A stretch of 64,000 nucleotides of DNA from CBFCZU01 sp965602635 (GTDB lineage Bacteria > Planctomycetota > Phycisphaerae > SM23-33). Every line of letters starts with the position of its first letter. Positions within the stretch are counted from its first letter, which is position 1. Shown piece by piece: positions 37,501 through 45,944 of this stretch. The stretch lies in NCBI GenBank assembly GCA_965602635.1, contig CBFCZU010000001.1:9402-73401 (forward strand), given 5' to 3'. Made by a program: the position numbers and the translations under genes. Below the pieces are notes generated by a model. It saw only the letters and a program-made list of their open reading frames with translations, ran no database searches and was not told the origin of the DNA.

Positions 37501-37575
37501 GGCCGTGGCGTACCGGACGGCCGCTCAAGTGCTCACGGGTTGTTGTTTGCTGATGAGCGGGCCGCTCAGCCCTTT
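37501..37575 (+). ncRNA. Multi-hairpin intergenic element, copy B
   Basis: Hairpin 1: GGCCGT 37501-37506 with ACGGCC 37517-37522 (10-base loop). Hairpin 2: GCTCA 37531-37535 with TGAGC 37554-37558. Hairpin 3: GGGC 37559-37562 with GCCC 37569-37572, loop CGCTCA. It starts 13 bp after one PEP-CTERM gene and ends ~60 bp before the next. Confidence 0.6.
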
Positions 37576-37635
37576 CGTCAGCTGGAGTGAGAGAGTGTGT
37601 GCGTCGTGCGGATGCAATAGGAGAGGAGCGGGACG

Positions 37636-40600
37636 ATGAAAAGGCAAGTTGCGGCGATGTGTGCTGCTGGGCTGGTCTTGGCCTTGGGTTCGGCGGCAAC
37701 GGCGACAGTGAACATCGAGACCGTCGCCGTGGGCAACGCGGGCAATGCGCCGGACACAAGGTATGAGACGCCCGGCTATGGGGCGGTGAGCTACGAGTAC
37801 AACATCGGCAAGTACGAGGTGACGGCCGGGCAGTACACCGAGTTCCTCAACGCCGTGGCGGCCACAGATACCTATGGTCTGTACAGCGGGCGTATGGCCC
37901 TGCCAGTGGCCCCGGACAAGGGCTGCAACATCCAGCGCGGCGGCAACCCGGGCAGCTACACGTACAGCCTGGCTGTCGACTGGGCGGACCGCCCGGTGAA
38001 CTTCGTGAGCTGGGGCGACGCGGCGCGATTCGCCAACTGGCTGCACAACGGCCAACCGACCGGGGCGCAGGACCTGACCACGACGGAGGACGGGGCGTAC
38101 TACCTTAACGGCGCCACGGGCGGTGGGCTCCTGCTGGCCGTCAGCCGCGAGGCGGACTGGACGTGGGCGATCCCGACCGAGGATGAGTGGTACAAGGCGG
38201 CCTACTACGACCCGGAGACAGCCAGCTACTACGACCATCCGACGAGCAGCCACACCCGGCCGGGCTACGTGAACGACAGCGGCAACCTGAGCGGGACGGG
38301 GAATCCCTTCGTGGAAGGGGGAACGGACCCCGGCGGCTACGCGACGTGGGACGGTGACGGCGGGACCGACGGGATCGGGATCCCCTACTACCGCACCGTA
38401 GTCGGGGAATGGGAGAACTCGGACAGCCCCTACGGCACGTTCGACCAGGGGGGCAACGTCTGGGAATGGAACGAGGCCTTCCCGTACGGTCGCGGCTTGC
38501 GGGGCGGGTCGTTCCTCAACTCCGGCGACTTCCTGCGCGCGTCGTACCGGGGCTCGCGCGACCCGACGGACGAGGATATGAACTTCGGCTTCCGCGTTTC
38601 CGATGTCCCCGAACCCGCCACACTGTCGCTGCTAGCGCTGGGCGGGCTGGCGTTGATCCGCCGGAGGCGGCGCGGGCTGCTGCCCGTGCTGGTGGTAGCG
38701 GCGATCGCCGTGGCGGCACTAGGGTTGGCAACGCCATGTCAGGCGGGGGGCGACTGGGTCATAAGGCCGATCGCCTCGGACCTGGTGGGCGATGCGGCGG
38801 TCGCCGTAGACAGTCAGGGGAATCCACATGTCGCATGGAGCTGCTTCACCGGGACTGGCTGGGGTGGCGACAAAGAGGAGTGGCAGTACAAGTACGCAAG
38901 GTGGGACGGCTCGAGCTGGCAAACGACGCAGTTCACTGCCCTCGCCACGCACCGGAGCAGGGACACATCGCTGGTCGTAGACGGCCAGGACAGGCCGCAC
39001 ATGGCTTTTTATGTCTACGATCGGAACACTGCCATGAGCCGGCTCGTCTATGTCACGCCCGGCAGCGGCGGCGCGTGGTTGACCGAGGACGTCTTCAGCG
39101 GCCCAAGCGGGTCGGGCGCTGACCCAGATCTGGCCCTGGACAGCCAGGGGCGGCCGCACATCAGCCACGTGGGCCGGTACTCCCGCTTCGACGGGACCCA
39201 ATGGCAGACGGAGGACGCTTGGCCGATCGGTTTCCGCAATAGCCTGGCCCTCGATGCCCAGGACACCCCCCACGTGGCATCGCCCGACGGTATGTACGGG
39301 TACCCCAGCTACGGCACCAAGCACCAAGGCCAATGGACCCAGACCTTCATCGTGACCCCGACAGATGCCTGGGGAATGTCCATCGACCTCGATGCCCAAG
39401 ACAAGCCCCACGTTGCCTGGTGGGACTCGTCCAAGGCCGTGCCGGCGTACAGCTGGGACACGGGAAGTGGATGGGACACGGAATGGATCCCCGATCAGCA
39501 CCACAGCAGCTTCGGCAGCAAGGGCGTCTCCCTGGAGCTGGACGACCAAGGCCGGGCCCACATCGCCTACAGGAGGTTCTACTCCTCCACGTCCAAAGAC
39601 GCGGCGTATGCCGTGTGGGACGGCGCATCGTGGCATCTCGACACGATCGCAGAGGATAGGTACGTCGTGGGTAAGAACTCCCTCGCGCTCGGGCTGGCCG
39701 GAGACGCCCATGTCCTCATCGGCGAGGTAACCGGGAGCATAAGCGGCGAATTCTATCACGCCTACATCCCCGAGCCCGCCACGCTGTTGCTGCTGGGCCT
39801 TGGTGCGGCGGTGCTTCTCGGCAGGCGCAGGCGTCGGGCAGCGTGGGTACCTGTGCTTGCGGCCTGCGCGGCGCTTTCGTGGCTCTCCCCATTGACAGCA
39901 TCCGGTGCAACCCCCCGCTTTCAGCCGTTGGGCCATTTGGCATCGGGGCATGACGAGAGTCATGCGCACGGGGTCTCTGACGACGGTTCCACTGTCGTCG
40001 GGTCCAGCCGAGAATCTGAGTCGGAGGCCTTCCGTTGGACGGAGGAAACCGGGATGCTGCCCTTGTCGGGGGGGCGAAGTGCAGCACTGGCCGCGTCAGC
40101 GGACGGGTCCGTCGTGGTGGGCTTCCGTTGGGGCTTGTCCTCGACCGGCCAAGCGTTCCGCTGGACCGAAGAAAGCGGGACGGTGTTCTTGCCTGACCTC
40201 CCCTCTCCCCTACCGAGGAGCTGGGCCTACGACGTGTCGGCCGATGGATCAGTGGTAGTGGGGAAGAGCAACACTGATTACGATGACTCCAGTTTGCAGA
40301 ATAGCGAGGCGTGGCGCTGGACGGCCGAAGCGGGCACGGTCGGGCTCGGCGATCTGCCGGGGTGGAGATTCGACAGCATAGCCAGAGGCGTCTCGGCCGA
40401 TGGTTCCGTGGTGGTGGGGCAGGGAGTCACTGGCGTCCCTTCGAAGGGCTCGCTGGCCTTTCGCTGGACCCAGGAAACCGGAATGGTGCCGTTGGGCGAC
40501 CTGCCGGGGAGCCGTAGCACCGTGGACGACAACAGTTATGCCTTTGGTGTGTCGGCCGATGGTCTGGTGGTGGTTGGCCACGGCAGCACCGACCAGGACA

Positions 40601-40869
40601 AAGAGGCCTTTCGCTGGACGGCCGCTACCGGCATGGTCGGGCTCGGTGACTTCCCCGGCGGGACTGTCCAGAGCAGCGCGTATGCTGCGTCGGGAGATGG
40701 GTCGAGAGTCGTCGGCTTCGGTGCCGCCGCCTCGGGCGTGAGGGCCGCCATCTGGGACGCCGGCCACGGCATGCGCGACTCGGGGACCTGCTTGTCAACG
40801 ACTACGGCCTGGACCTCACCGGCTGGACGCTCAAGGAAGCTCACGACATCACCCCCGACGGTACAGTAA
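37636..40869 (+). CDS. Multi-module PEP-CTERM polyprotein (SUMF1-like + repeat + HAF-like modules)
   Basis: A 1077-residue open frame made of several complete PEP-CTERM proteins joined head to tail. Module 1 (about 1-348): signal peptide, formylglycine-enzyme/sulfatase-modifying-like domain (WAIPTEDEWYKAAYYDP; GNVWEWNEA; RGLRGGSF), PEP signal at residue 325. Then an internal signal-peptide-like segment (LLPVLVVAAIAVAALGLATP) starts module 2 (about 349-735). That module has repeated 'VDSQGNPHVAWSC / LDSQGRPHISHVG / LDAQDKPHVAWWD' units, ending with a second PEP signal at residue 712 and RRRRR. Another internal signal-like segment (WVPVLAACAALSWLSP) starts module 3, a HAF-type repeat domain (GVSADGSVVVGQ). 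After ~1045 the frame is probably wrong because of a single-base slip near 40779. Confidence 0.8.
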   Translation: MKRQVAAMCAAGLVLALGSAATATVNIETVAVGNAGNAPDTRYETPGYGAVSYEYNIGKYEVTAGQYTEFLNAVAATDTYGLYSGRMALPVAPDKGCNIQRGGNPGSYTYSLAVDWADRPVNFVSWGDAARFANWLHNGQPTGAQDLTTTEDGAYYLNGATGGGLLLAVSREADWTWAIPTEDEWYKAAYYDPETASYYDHPTSSHTRPGYVNDSGNLSGTGNPFVEGGTDPGGYATWDGDGGTDGIGIPYYRTVVGEWENSDSPYGTFDQGGNVWEWNEAFPYGRGLRGGSFLNSGDFLRASYRGSRDPTDEDMNFGFRVSDVPEPATLSLLALGGLALIRRRRRGLLPVLVVAAIAVAALGLATPCQAGGDWVIRPIASDLVGDAAVAVDSQGNPHVAWSCFTGTGWGGDKEEWQYKYARWDGSSWQTTQFTALATHRSRDTSLVVDGQDRPHMAFYVYDRNTAMSRLVYVTPGSGGAWLTEDVFSGPSGSGADPDLALDSQGRPHISHVGRYSRFDGTQWQTEDAWPIGFRNSLALDAQDTPHVASPDGMYGYPSYGTKHQGQWTQTFIVTPTDAWGMSIDLDAQDKPHVAWWDSSKAVPAYSWDTGSGWDTEWIPDQHHSSFGSKGVSLELDDQGRAHIAYRRFYSSTSKDAAYAVWDGASWHLDTIAEDRYVVGKNSLALGLAGDAHVLIGEVTGSISGEFYHAYIPEPATLLLLGLGAAVLLGRRRRRAAWVPVLAACAALSWLSPLTASGATPRFQPLGHLASGHDESHAHGVSDDGSTVVGSSRESESEAFRWTEETGMLPLSGGRSAALAASADGSVVVGFRWGLSSTGQAFRWTEESGTVFLPDLPSPLPRSWAYDVSADGSVVVGKSNTDYDDSSLQNSEAWRWTAEAGTVGLGDLPGWRFDSIARGVSADGSVVVGQGVTGVPSKGSLAFRWTQETGMVPLGDLPGSRSTVDDNSYAFGVSADGLVVVGHGSTDQDKEAFRWTAATGMVGLGDFPGGTVQSSAYAASGDGSRVVGFGAAASGVRAAIWDAGHGMRDSGTCLSTTTAWTSPAGRSRKLTTSPPTVQ

Positions 40870-40871
40870 TC

Positions 40872-41495
40872 GTGGGCTGGGGCATCAATCCTGCTGGCGA
40901 TCACGAGGCTTGGCGTGCCGTCATTCCCGAACCCGCCACGCTGTCGCTTCTGGCCCTCGCCGGTCTGGACGGCGTTTTTGCGCCGTCGGTGGGGAACTAT
41001 GGCCGAGGGTTTCTTGCGGCTTACGGCAGCTGCGACGTCGAGGTGACCTACAACGTCGGCGACGAGACAATCGAGGGCGCCTGGGCGGTGCTCATGGGCT
41101 CCTTGTACCAGGACGACTCCGATGCGGGGCTGGCCGAGGGCCATTTCAAGGACGTTACGATCCTTCTCAACGATGCGCAGGGGCAGGCCCTACTAGAGGG
41201 ATCCGTCCCTTCGCTCTACCTCCGCGAGCTGACCGACGCCGAGGGTGTGCTGGTCGGCACCGGGCTCCTGGAGATCACCGACGGCGACCTGGCCAGACGG
41301 TTTCCCTATGTCGAAGGCAACTTCCTGGACGTCCACATCGAGCTTGACCCGCCGGAGATCGACGGCTTCGGGCAGAGCTTCGGTGGGGTATGCGAGTTGA
41401 CGATCCGCCCGATCCCCGAGCCCGCCACGCTGGCGTTGCTGGCGGTTGGCGGTCTGGCTCTGATTCGGCGTCGCAAGAGACACGCCTTTGTGTGA
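40872..41495 (+). CDS. Out-of-frame continuation of the PEP-CTERM polyprotein
   Basis: This frame is open back to 40779, where it continues the HAF domain perfectly (LGDLLVNDYGLDLTGWTLK). It is therefore probably the original C-terminal part of the gene at 37636, offset by one base, rather than an independent gene; GTG 40872 has no good ribosome site. It carries a third PEP signal (VIPEPATLSLLALAGL, from 40926) that lacks its arginine tail and runs directly into another domain (VGNYGRGFLAAYGSCDVEV...). It ends with a fourth PEP signal (IPEPATLALLAVGGLALIRR, from 41412) and the tail KRHAFV. Either a real frameshift or a sequencing/assembly error could explain it. Confidence 0.65.
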   Translation: MGWGINPAGDHEAWRAVIPEPATLSLLALAGLDGVFAPSVGNYGRGFLAAYGSCDVEVTYNVGDETIEGAWAVLMGSLYQDDSDAGLAEGHFKDVTILLNDAQGQALLEGSVPSLYLRELTDAEGVLVGTGLLEITDGDLARRFPYVEGNFLDVHIELDPPEIDGFGQSFGGVCELTIRPIPEPATLALLAVGGLALIRRRKRHAFV

Positions 41496-41507
41496 GGGAA
41501 TGGAGGA

Positions 41508-41587
41508 GGCCGTCGGGTACCGCACGGCCGCTCAAGTGCTCAGCGGTGTTGTTGTGCGCTGAGGGAACGGGGCGCTCGCCTGTTCCG
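41508..41587 (+). ncRNA. Multi-hairpin intergenic element, copy C
   Basis: Hairpin 1: GGCCGT 41508-41513 with ACGGCC 41524-41529 (10-base loop). Hairpin 2: CTCAGCG 41539-41545 with CGCTGAG 41557-41563 (loop GTGTTGTTGTG). Hairpin 3: 41564-41571 with 41579-41586 (8 bp, one G-T), loop GCGCTCG. It starts 13 bp after the stop at 41495, the same spacing as copy B. Confidence 0.65.
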
Positions 41588-41655
41588 TTGGCCTTGACAA
41601 GAAGATGCGCGCCGCGTGCAACATGCGGCCTGTCAGGCAGAAAGGGAGCGGAGCG

Positions 41656-42810
41656 ATGAAGGCAGACCGGATAGGTCGTTTGGCGATGTTGGTGGTGTGC
41701 GCAGCCGCCGGATCGGCGTTCGCGTCTGGATTCCCCCACACCACGGACACGCTCTCCGAGGCGCGGTACTACTTGTCCGCCACCACGGTGGGCAGCAAGG
41801 CCATTTTCGCTGGCGGGGCCGCCTCGACCGGCTACAGCGACGTTGTCGACATTTACGACGCCGACGCGGGCCTGTGGTCCACGGACACACTCTCCCAGGG
41901 GCGGTATTACCTGTCCGCCACGTCGGTGGGGAACAAGGCGATCTTCGCGGGCGGATTCACCGGCCCGCCAGGCGCGATCCCCAGCAACGTGGTGGACATC
42001 TACGACGCCAGCACGGGCCTGTGGACCACGGACACGCTGTCAAAGGCGCGAGGCATAATGGCCGCGACGACGGTCGGCAGCAAGGCCATCTTCGCAGGGG
42101 GATACGTAGACGGCGTCGAGGGCTACAGCGATGTCGTGGACATCTACGATGCCGATACCGGCCTGTGGTCCACGGATACGCTCTCGCAGGCACGCTGTTA
42201 TCTCGCCGCGACGACAGCAGGCGGCAAAGCCATCTTCGCGGGGGGCAGCGGTGACAGTGATGTGGTCGACATCTACGACCCCGATACAGGCTTGTGGTCG
42301 ACGGACGCACTGTCGCAAGGGCGGCACTGGCTGGCGGCAACTGCGGTAGGCGACAAGGCGATTTTCGCCGGCGGGGCCATTGGTGACAGCGCCTACAGTG
42401 ACGTCGTGGACATCTACGATGCCGTCACAGGGCTGTGGTCCACGGACACGCTCTCGCAAGCGCGAGGTTATCTTGCTGCGACATCACTGGACGGCAAGGC
42501 GATGTTTGCAGGAGGCAACGGCCCCAGCGATGTCGTGGATATTCTCGATCCGGGCACGGGGCAGTGGACCACGGACGCGATCTCGCAGGGGCGATACTAT
42601 CTATCCGCGACGACCGTGGGCGACATGGCGTTCTTTGCCGGTGGCGCTACTGGACCTGGACCTGACCCCAGCGGCTACAGCAACGTCGTGGACATCTACA
42701 CTATTCCAGAACCGGCCACGCTCGCCCTGCTGGCCTTGGGCGGTCTATCGCTGATCCGGCGAAGGAAGAGCGGAGGAGGGTTGTTCCGCTCTATCGCTCA
42801 GCGAAGTTGA
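41656..42810 (+). CDS. PEP-CTERM protein with seven kelch-like repeats
   Basis: A 384-residue protein starting at ATG 41656 (GGAG upstream). The signal peptide ends near SAFA. It has seven repeats of ~45-50 residues with the pattern SQxRxYLxATTVGxKAIFAGG...YSDVVDIYDADTGLWSTDTL, the blade motif of a kelch propeller and the right number for a closed ring. The repeats are also very similar in DNA. The PEP signal is TIPEPATLALLALGGLSLIR followed by RRKSGGGLFRSIAQRS. That last stretch is encoded by a piece of the hairpin element (copy D), suggesting the original stop was lost. Confidence 0.85.
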   Translation: MKADRIGRLAMLVVCAAAGSAFASGFPHTTDTLSEARYYLSATTVGSKAIFAGGAASTGYSDVVDIYDADAGLWSTDTLSQGRYYLSATSVGNKAIFAGGFTGPPGAIPSNVVDIYDASTGLWTTDTLSKARGIMAATTVGSKAIFAGGYVDGVEGYSDVVDIYDADTGLWSTDTLSQARCYLAATTAGGKAIFAGGSGDSDVVDIYDPDTGLWSTDALSQGRHWLAATAVGDKAIFAGGAIGDSAYSDVVDIYDAVTGLWSTDTLSQARGYLAATSLDGKAMFAGGNGPSDVVDILDPGTGQWTTDAISQGRYYLSATTVGDMAFFAGGATGPGPDPSGYSNVVDIYTIPEPATLALLALGGLSLIRRRKSGGGLFRSIAQRS

Positions 42811-42821
42811 TGTGCGCTGAG
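42767..42821 (+). ncRNA. Multi-hairpin intergenic element, copy D
   Basis: Hairpin 1: AGAGCGGA 42767-42774 with TCCGCTCT 42785-42792 (10-base loop). Hairpin 2: CTCAGCG 42797-42803 with CGCTGAG 42815-42821 (11-base loop). Stem 3 is poorly preserved. It overlaps the 3' end of the kelch PEP-CTERM gene; the next gene is on the other strand. Confidence 0.55.
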
Positions 42822-42836
42822 GGAACGGTCGCGGGC

Positions 42837-45716
42837 CTATTCTTCGGCCAGCATGGCCGCAACGGCGGCTCGCACGCGGGCGAACTGTTCGCTGGAGAGG
42901 TTGTGGAAGATGGTCTCGCCGGCCTCGTCAAGGAAGCGCTCCTGCGTTTGGCCCTTCAGTTCGAGCAGACCTTTGAGCATCGCGCCGAGCTGTCTCCTGT
43001 CGTAGCCGCGCTTGCGGGCGAGCAGGGCGAGATACTCAACGTCCTGCTGGCCTCGCCGCAGGGCCTTCAGTCGAACGCTACAGACCACCTGCTCCTTGGG
43101 ACCGCCGGGCGGCGGGGGGACAAGTATGGCCGTCGTCGAGGCCCTGCGATGGTTGGCAGGCGAGCCGATGGTATTCCACGGCAGCAGCCCGTCGGCTCCG
43201 AGCAGATAGGCGGATACGGGCCAGGCCTCGGCGTTGAGATTGCTGGCGCGAATCGGGTTGAGGCTGCCGTAGTTATAGAACGTCATCCCCCTGCCCATCA
43301 TCTCGGCGCACCGCTCGTGCTTGGTGTAGAAGGTCTTTGAGACGCACATCAGATCCACCACGCCATCCAGCCAGCGGCGCTGGCGGTGCGGGCGGCTTAT
43401 GTCGCCGCGGTATATGAACCGCCCCCCCTCGGCGCCCGCGACCGCCTGCTTGAACAGACGCCCCCAGTAGGCTATCGCAAGCCAGTCGTCGCGGTTCTGC
43501 GGCTCGTCCAGGCACCAGAAGCCGAGCTTGCCCTTGGTCCACGTGGGCTTGTTGTTCAGGTAGAACTGCATCTCAGTGCGCGTCCAACCCTTTTTCTCAA
43601 AGTGGCGCATGAAGTCAGCAGTCACCGCCCGAAAGCCCCGGCCGTACTCCTCGTCCATCAACTCCTCTATGGGCCCAGCCGTCAGGAAGTGCTTCTGCAG
43701 GTCGGTGGACTTGAATGCGTAATGGTCGCGGAAGTTGATCGGCCAGGCCTCGCAGAACGGCAGGTATTGGCTGGCCAGGGGCATGCCCGCGCGGGGCATG
43801 TCCGCAAAGGCCGACCCGTCCAGCAGCGGGCCGAAGTATGCGTCGTAACCGCTCCAGTCGGCCACGCGCATCTCCGCACCCTTGCCCTGGAGCGGAATCG
43901 CATATCGCGTCTTGGCCGAGCCGTCCTGCGAGTAGGGCAGGACGTTCAGCGTGGTCCTGTGGGCGTGGGCCAGACGGAACCAGGCGTAGTCGCCGGTCAG
44001 CGGACGGGAGGAGTATGCGTTAAGCTCGCAGTTGAATGAGAGCGTATCGGGCAGGACGGGCGAGCGGACCTCCAGGCTGACGGGCACGTCGAAGGGCTCG
44101 GCGCCCTTTATCGCCACCGTGATCGTACCTCGATACCGGCCGGGCGCTGTGTCCTTCGGTATGCGGATGTCCACCAGCAGCGACTGATTGCGCTGGGAGG
44201 GCACCTTGTTGTCGGCGTTGGGTATTGCGAACGTGGTGCCCGGCCCCAGCGGAACGCACAGGTCGCCCATCCATTCGCCGTCGCGGATGTACCACTGTCG
44301 GAAGACGGATATATTGCTCGCCGGAACCTTCGCCCCGCCAGGCCCGCTGAGCGAACCAGCCGTGATACCGATGTCCGCAACCGGCGTCTCGACCGCTTCG
44401 ATAAGTAATTGGAAGGCGACTATCTCGTTTCGACAGCCCGCCAGGGTCACCACCCCGTCTCGTCCGTTCCAGTAGATGTTGCCCTTACGGTACTCGCCGG
44501 CCGGCTTGGCGCCGTATTGCTTCAGGCCCACCTCTTCCAGCAGGTTGCCCGTTACGGGGTGGGCGCTCTCGCAGTCGCCATATGCCCACAGGCGGACCTT
44601 GCCCGTGCGGATGGTCGGAGAGCCTTTGGGATTGGCCTTTATCGCCACATCCGGCACGACCGGCACCGCTAGGGCCGCCGACGCTCGCCCGTCGGTCTCT
44701 GTCGTTGTAGAAGCCAGACCGCTTGCGCCTATGGACCTGACAGCGACCGTGACGTCGCCCCTCGGCGGCAGGTCGGTTATCACCAGCGACATCTTCCCCC
44801 CACCTTTCGGCGGACGCGGGATTTGCCAGAGCGGAAGGAGGGTGTTCGGCTTAGTCGATCCGCGCCGGCGGTATGAGACCTCTGCCCTGGCCAGGTCCTT
44901 CGGGACCGACACCGAGACCTTGACGGCCCCGGCAGTCGGGGACGCATGCGCCGGCGCGGGCCTGACGCTGAACGTCGGGGCAGTTGGCCTGCCGGTTGCC
45001 TTGCCGGCGGAGTCGACCAGGAGGTAAGGCCCGTGGCCCGACTCACGAGTGTGGAGGCGGTAGGGGATCTTGGTCTGGCCCTTCTCCTCGAACAACGCCA
45101 GTCCATACGTGCCGCCGTTTACAAGCGCCTGGACTATCGGCGCCGGCAGTTCGATGGCCACCCAGTCGCCCTGGAGGTGACGCACGGTGGCGGTGTGACT
45201 GATGGAGTTGCCCAGGTCGAACGTGACGTCCGTCAGCTCGCTCTGGAACCCAGCCCATCGCCGCCGGCCGAAGTCGGCCCAGTTGGCCATCGCCCCGCCG
45301 CCGGGCCTGGCGGGTTTTGTGCCCGTGCCCGTGCCTTCCTTCCAGGGCGTCGATATGGTCGACACGCTCACCACGCGGAGCTTGTCCGCATCCGGCGAGG
45401 CCGCCTGGCGGATCATCAGCACCCCGCCGGTCAGCTCGCGGCCGCGAACCTTGGATGTGTCGAAATCGGCCAGGAAGTAAAACGCGCTGTCCTTGGCCTC
45501 CTTCGTATAGTGGATGCCGTGAAACGCCACCTCCTTGGCCGCGCCGTAGTTGATCTTGTAGATGTCGGCGCTGCTGGGGGCCTTCTTGATGTGGATGGCT
45601 GTGTCGGCTGTGCACTCAAGGCGGATGGTCTTTCGCTCTGCACCCAGTGCAAAGCATGCTGCCAGAAGAACCGTCATTACCGCTGCCCAAGTGGCCGGTG
45701 AACCAGACGTACTCAT
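42837..45716 (-). CDS. Secreted DUF4091-like protein (putative glycoside hydrolase-type)
   Basis: A 959-residue protein from ATG 45716 (GGGAG 8 bases upstream); an open frame reaching 45980 is only an upstream extension through an IS remnant. Signal peptide (WAAVMTVLLAACFALGAE). Residues ~25-220 form a DNRLRE-like beta-sandwich (DTAIHIKKAPSSADIY; ISHTATVRHL). Fibronectin-like linkers follow, and then a large C-terminal region with the DUF4091 pattern (LGFWCLDEPQNRDDW; NAEAWPVSAYLLGADGLLPWN; LKALRRGQQDVEYLALLA). DUF4091 proteins are usually found with polysaccharide-degradation genes and may adopt a glycosidase-like barrel. It lies 264 bp after the 983-residue gene on the same strand, with which it may be co-transcribed. 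Confidence 0.78.
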   Translation of the reverse strand: MSTSGSPATWAAVMTVLLAACFALGAERKTIRLECTADTAIHIKKAPSSADIYKINYGAAKEVAFHGIHYTKEAKDSAFYFLADFDTSKVRGRELTGGVLMIRQAASPDADKLRVVSVSTISTPWKEGTGTGTKPARPGGGAMANWADFGRRRWAGFQSELTDVTFDLGNSISHTATVRHLQGDWVAIELPAPIVQALVNGGTYGLALFEEKGQTKIPYRLHTRESGHGPYLLVDSAGKATGRPTAPTFSVRPAPAHASPTAGAVKVSVSVPKDLARAEVSYRRRGSTKPNTLLPLWQIPRPPKGGGKMSLVITDLPPRGDVTVAVRSIGASGLASTTTETDGRASAALAVPVVPDVAIKANPKGSPTIRTGKVRLWAYGDCESAHPVTGNLLEEVGLKQYGAKPAGEYRKGNIYWNGRDGVVTLAGCRNEIVAFQLLIEAVETPVADIGITAGSLSGPGGAKVPASNISVFRQWYIRDGEWMGDLCVPLGPGTTFAIPNADNKVPSQRNQSLLVDIRIPKDTAPGRYRGTITVAIKGAEPFDVPVSLEVRSPVLPDTLSFNCELNAYSSRPLTGDYAWFRLAHAHRTTLNVLPYSQDGSAKTRYAIPLQGKGAEMRVADWSGYDAYFGPLLDGSAFADMPRAGMPLASQYLPFCEAWPINFRDHYAFKSTDLQKHFLTAGPIEELMDEEYGRGFRAVTADFMRHFEKKGWTRTEMQFYLNNKPTWTKGKLGFWCLDEPQNRDDWLAIAYWGRLFKQAVAGAEGGRFIYRGDISRPHRQRRWLDGVVDLMCVSKTFYTKHERCAEMMGRGMTFYNYGSLNPIRASNLNAEAWPVSAYLLGADGLLPWNTIGSPANHRRASTTAILVPPPPGGPKEQVVCSVRLKALRRGQQDVEYLALLARKRGYDRRQLGAMLKGLLELKGQTQERFLDEAGETIFHNLSSEQFARVRAAVAAMLAEE

Positions 45717-45944
45717 TTGAAATGCTCCCGTCGCGGCGCGTCTGCGTGAGGCGTATCGTATCACCACGCCGCCGCCATGCCAAAGGTCATCCACATACAG
45801 CATGCTCGGTCCGCCGGCATGTCGCTTCAGGCTAAGTTGCCCAATTGACTGTGGCGTGACGGCGTGGGACATATTGGGCTTAATCCTCATCGCCCGGCCC
45901 CACGCCGAGCGAGGCCAGCGCAACGTGCAGGGCGGCCGTGCCAG

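Noticed and set aside
40771..40795. Programmed -1 frameshift in the polyprotein gene
   Set aside because: No slippery heptamer and no convincing downstream pseudoknot; a deletion or error is simpler.
41740..42700. CRISPR-like direct repeats
   Set aside because: The regularly spaced repeats encode kelch blades in a continuous frame, and spacer lengths vary in multiples of three.
33911..42821. Integron attC sites as an explanation for the hairpin elements
   Set aside because: Cassette-like spacing was suggestive, but I found no RYYYAAC/GTTRRRY core pairs and no integron integrase in the window.
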